From Euperipatoides rowelli (taxonomy: Eukaryota; Onychophora; Udeonychophora; Euonychophora; Peripatopsidae): a DNA stretch of 10,058 bases. The DNA lies in the NCBI GenBank assembly GCA_003024985.2, contig PXIH01S0009590.1; one strand, given 5' to 3'. A program made the translations under genes and the position numbers. The notes under the pieces were generated by a model, which saw only the letters and a program-made list of their open reading frames with translations, searched no databases and was not told the DNA's origin. Position 1 is the stretch's first letter, and each line of letters opens with the position of its first letter. This document shows positions 7,885 to 10,058 of this stretch, piece by piece.

Positions 7885-9022
7885 TCAGCATATATCTTGT
7901 TTGGGATCTTTTACTCTGATACATTTAGTAAAATCAACAGCATCAGGATTAAAAGGAAAGATGCCAGATATGTGGAATCCACTGTTTTCTCAACAACTCC
8001 AGCTGTTATGGATTTTTGAAGAAGGGATGCAAACTCTTTTTTGGTTACAACTTGATTGGGGTTTGATTCTGCCAATCTCTGATTACTTGCCTCCATTCAA
8101 CTTTTAATGGTCTAAATACACTAACATCCATGGGTTGAAAAATGTGTTGTATTTGCAAGCAAAGCAAATAGAATAATTCCATGTTTATCACAGAAATTAC
8201 TCAATGTGTATGTTAAATGGGTCTTATGTCCATCCACATGTAGTAGAGGTGGCTTAAGGATACCCAATTTGTTGATAAATGGTGATAATTTCTATGAATA
8301 TGTAGCTAATATTTTATCTGCTTTCATCCGATCACTGTCTGAGCGGCCTATTCCCCAACCTTCTGGCCATTTTCCACTATTTCTTTTCTAGCTCTCTTTA
8401 AATAATATACTACCATGATAGGCAAAGCAGTTACATTAGCAGAATATCCCATTAACACTGTCAATGTGTCCTTTTCTGAGCCAGGAAGAAACTCATAAAC
8501 ATTTCTTCAACCTTTTTTCCCTAGAACCTTCCCTGTTTTAGGACACAACTGAAAATTAACTTCATCTTCATTAAATATCCTTCTGTCATCATCAAGGATG
8601 TCTGCAATGCCTATTTGTTCCAAATAAGTTTTTAATTCCTGAAACCAGTTTCTTATGGCTTTTTCAGTTGCAATAGATCTCCCTTTTGTTAGAGCTTCTG
8701 GTGTCCTTGTTACAATTTTTGGGTGACGATGCAAAAATCCCTTGTACCATTTTTGCCCTAGTCAACCATCCTTAAGTGGATTTGAACGTCCATCTTCACT
8801 AATTATAGCTTGTACAGTATTTAATAAATCATCTTTTTTTCTAGGGAATGCTTTTTTTTTTAAAGTTCCAAACCCAAGCCTCAATAATATCTTCCTCTGT
8901 TTTATTTAGAATAGTTGCAGGTCCCATTTTCCTCCCTTCAGGATGAACTCCTCTCAGTTCTTGTCTACATGCTTTAAGGGCATTCTCGATACCTGCTTCT
9001 GAATAGGAAATAAATTGCCTTT
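7885..9022 (-). pseudogene. Decayed pogo-like DDE_1 transposase
   Basis: The enzyme would cut and reinsert a pogo/Tigger-type DNA transposon. In order on the minus strand: YSEAGIENALKACRQEL (from about 9008, start of a psq-type helix-turn-helix), HPEGRKMGPATIL, EDIIEAWVW (about 8905), after a shift FPRKKDDLLNTVQ, KWYKGFLHRHPKIVTRTPEA (8755-8697), WFQELKTYL, RRIFNEDE (first Asp 8566-8564), LCPKTGKVLGKKG, NVYEFLPGSEKDTLTV, after a shift WGIGRSDSDRMK, HVDGHKTHLT (second Asp 8234-8232), after a shift FQPMDVSVFRPLK (third Asp 8128-8126), and finally GIFPFNPDAVDFTKC before a TGA at 7887-7885. This matches the DDE_1 family from the DNA-binding region to the typical C-terminal PFNPDAVDxxKC motif. It is inactive: at least four frameshifts, stops at 8764-8762 and 8507-8509 and one near 8292, and the middle of the HTH appears deleted. 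The identification is strong. Confidence 0.88.
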
Positions 9023-9060
9023 CTGAAAAAAAAGTATGGTAAATAAAACAAAAAAAAAAA
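9023..9060 (-). promoter_or_regulatory. Splice-acceptor-like site before the transposase exon
   Basis: On the minus strand a T-rich tract (about 9060-9026) ends in CAG at 9025-9023, and the pogo-like coding similarity starts within a few codons after it. This fits a 3' splice site, so the first coding exon would lie at higher coordinates. No matching donor exon was identified with confidence. Confidence 0.45.
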
Positions 9061-9193
9061 TAGTGCATAGGATCTTTAACAATTTACTAATTGCAAAAAA
9101 TGTTATTATTTAGGCTAAATGTAAATTTCAAAAGAAAATACTGTATCAAATTTGTAAATAAAAGTGGATAAGCTGTGTTTCATATATTAGTAT

Positions 9194-9374
9194 AGGTGTC
9201 CGACTACTGTATTAATAGATCCTATACATGGACGCCCCTGTCCGACTATTGGTATTAGGTATTATAAGCCTATAATATATAAACATTATTAGAAAGCATC
9301 CATTATTCAACAATTTCTCGATTTTCCAAATTCCAACAAAGAAACAAGAAAAAAAACCCAATAGTCGGACACCT
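9194..9374. repeat. Inverted TGTCCGACTA repeat cluster
   Basis: Three copies of the 10-mer TGTCCGACTA are present: 9197-9206 (+), 9239-9248 (+) and 9362-9371 (-). The first and third form a perfect 13-base inverted pair (aggtgtccgacta at 9194-9206, tagtcggacacct at 9362-9374). The second and third form a perfect 14-base pair (9239-9252 with 9358-9371). The first copy read on the minus strand is preceded by TA and starts CAGTAGTCGGACA, and CAGT after a TA target site is how many pogo/Tigger elements begin. So this may be the 5' end of the pogo-like element with subterminal transposase sites, or a separate small inverted-repeat element. Confidence 0.65.
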
Positions 9375-10058
9375 GACTTAAGGAAATTCTATGTTTGAAC
9401 TATCCGGTAGATGGACACCAACATTATAAATAAAGTAAACTATAGAGATTTCAAGTATGTAAAACATATTAAATTGTTTATAAAACATTCATGTATTGAT
9501 CAAACTATTTTGATTCGATTTCACTAAAAGAATAACTTTTTTTTTTTGTTTGCCATCATCATATGAAATTACAATTTCATCTGCCATTTTGTAGCAAGTA
9601 CCGCAGATAACATAATTTTAAACTTTCTTCTGAATTATTACAAAACGAAAATAGAATTGAATTAATTGTATTTAAAAATTAAGTAGGTAATAAATTAAAA
9701 TTTATATTGCAACTATTGCAGTTTTTGTTTAAGTATAAATTACTTTGTTAAGAAGAAATACAAAATATATAATCAATACAGAAAAGCAAAAGATATTTAC
9801 AATTATACATAAAATAAACCAAATATTCTTAGACTTCATATAAACAATTCGTTCGAAATAATTCTTCACTTAATTCTGGAAACAGAGATACTTATTTCGA
9901 GAAATATCTGGATTACTATACTGGAACAATGTACAAAATGTTGGAACGATACCACCCCTTAATCAAGATCTTAAATAAATCAATTTTAATTGTATTCTCT
10001 AAAAAAAAGTGAATAATATAATCATCAAATATTTCGATCTCGAATATTTTTTCGCCGG
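9375..10058. other. AT-rich DNA with one short minus-strand frame
   Basis: Mostly featureless AT-rich DNA. One minus-strand frame (about 9623-9500) reads NYVICGTCYK and then MADEIVISYDDGKQKKK, with the ATG at 9592-9590 in a CAAAATGG context that is favourable in insects. It ends about 30 codons after the ATG. It could be a first exon or a remnant of another element, but no family was recognised and chance cannot be excluded. Confidence 0.3.

Noticed and set aside
7901-8391. Plus-strand open frames at 7901-8107 and 8206-8391
   Set aside because: They lie antisense to well-supported pogo-like transposase motifs (DGHKTH, PMDVSVFRPLK, PFNPDAVD) and are shadows of that coding sequence.
1-10058. 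Prokaryotic-type systems such as CRISPR arrays, toxin-antitoxin pairs or operons
   Set aside because: No regular repeat-spacer array, ribosome binding sites or tight gene spacing is present; the elements are of animal type.

Overview
The window looks like an AT-rich, repeat-dense intergenic stretch of an invertebrate animal genome. An arthropod is the best guess, and a sap-feeding hemipteran insect is plausible. I infer this from the types of transposable element present (a CR1-like non-LTR retrotransposon whose ORF1 carries a PHD-like finger, a pogo/DDE_1 transposase, and a second DDE-like transposase family), a splice-acceptor-like site, long A/T runs, and the absence of any bacterial gene organisation. 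I see no intact host gene, RNA gene, CRISPR array or operon. Every protein-like segment I could identify is on the minus strand and is broken by frameshifts, stops or deletions.

Layout from left to right. 1-640 is a degenerate repeat block: two ~150 bp tandem units, then purine-rich and short direct repeats. 641-2000 is AT-rich non-coding DNA with a dispersed repeat at 1240-1330. 2012-3554 (minus) holds a decayed CR1-like ORF1 with PHD-type finger, coiled coil, Asn-rich linker and C-terminal domain, followed by the first ~48 codons of an APE-type endonuclease. 3555-4300 is unassigned. 4305-4845 (minus) is the endonuclease-RT linker of a CR1-like ORF2. 5130-5880 (minus) is a reverse transcriptase fragment with the catalytic FIDD box. 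5881-6220 (minus) is the middle of an endonuclease domain. 6228-7563 (minus) is a decayed MULE-like/unclassified DDE transposase gene with a C-terminal zinc-ribbon-like motif. 7554-7885 holds an open segment of unclear ownership. 7885-9022 (minus) is a decayed pogo/DDE_1 transposase that keeps all three catalytic aspartates. 9194-9374 carries three copies of TGTCCGACTA in inverted arrangement, possible transposon end or transposase-binding repeats. 9375-10058 is AT-rich with nothing firm.

Nothing here works together as a living system; this is a graveyard of at least three element types. The CR1-like pieces are non-overlapping parts of the same type of element but lie in permuted order. One CR1-like piece is fused to the 3' end of the MULE-like transposase gene. 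The two DDE transposase genes lie head-to-tail in the same orientation. I found no convincing undescribed functional system. The best leads are the paired transposases, the inverted TGTCCGACTA cluster and the scrambled non-LTR element.
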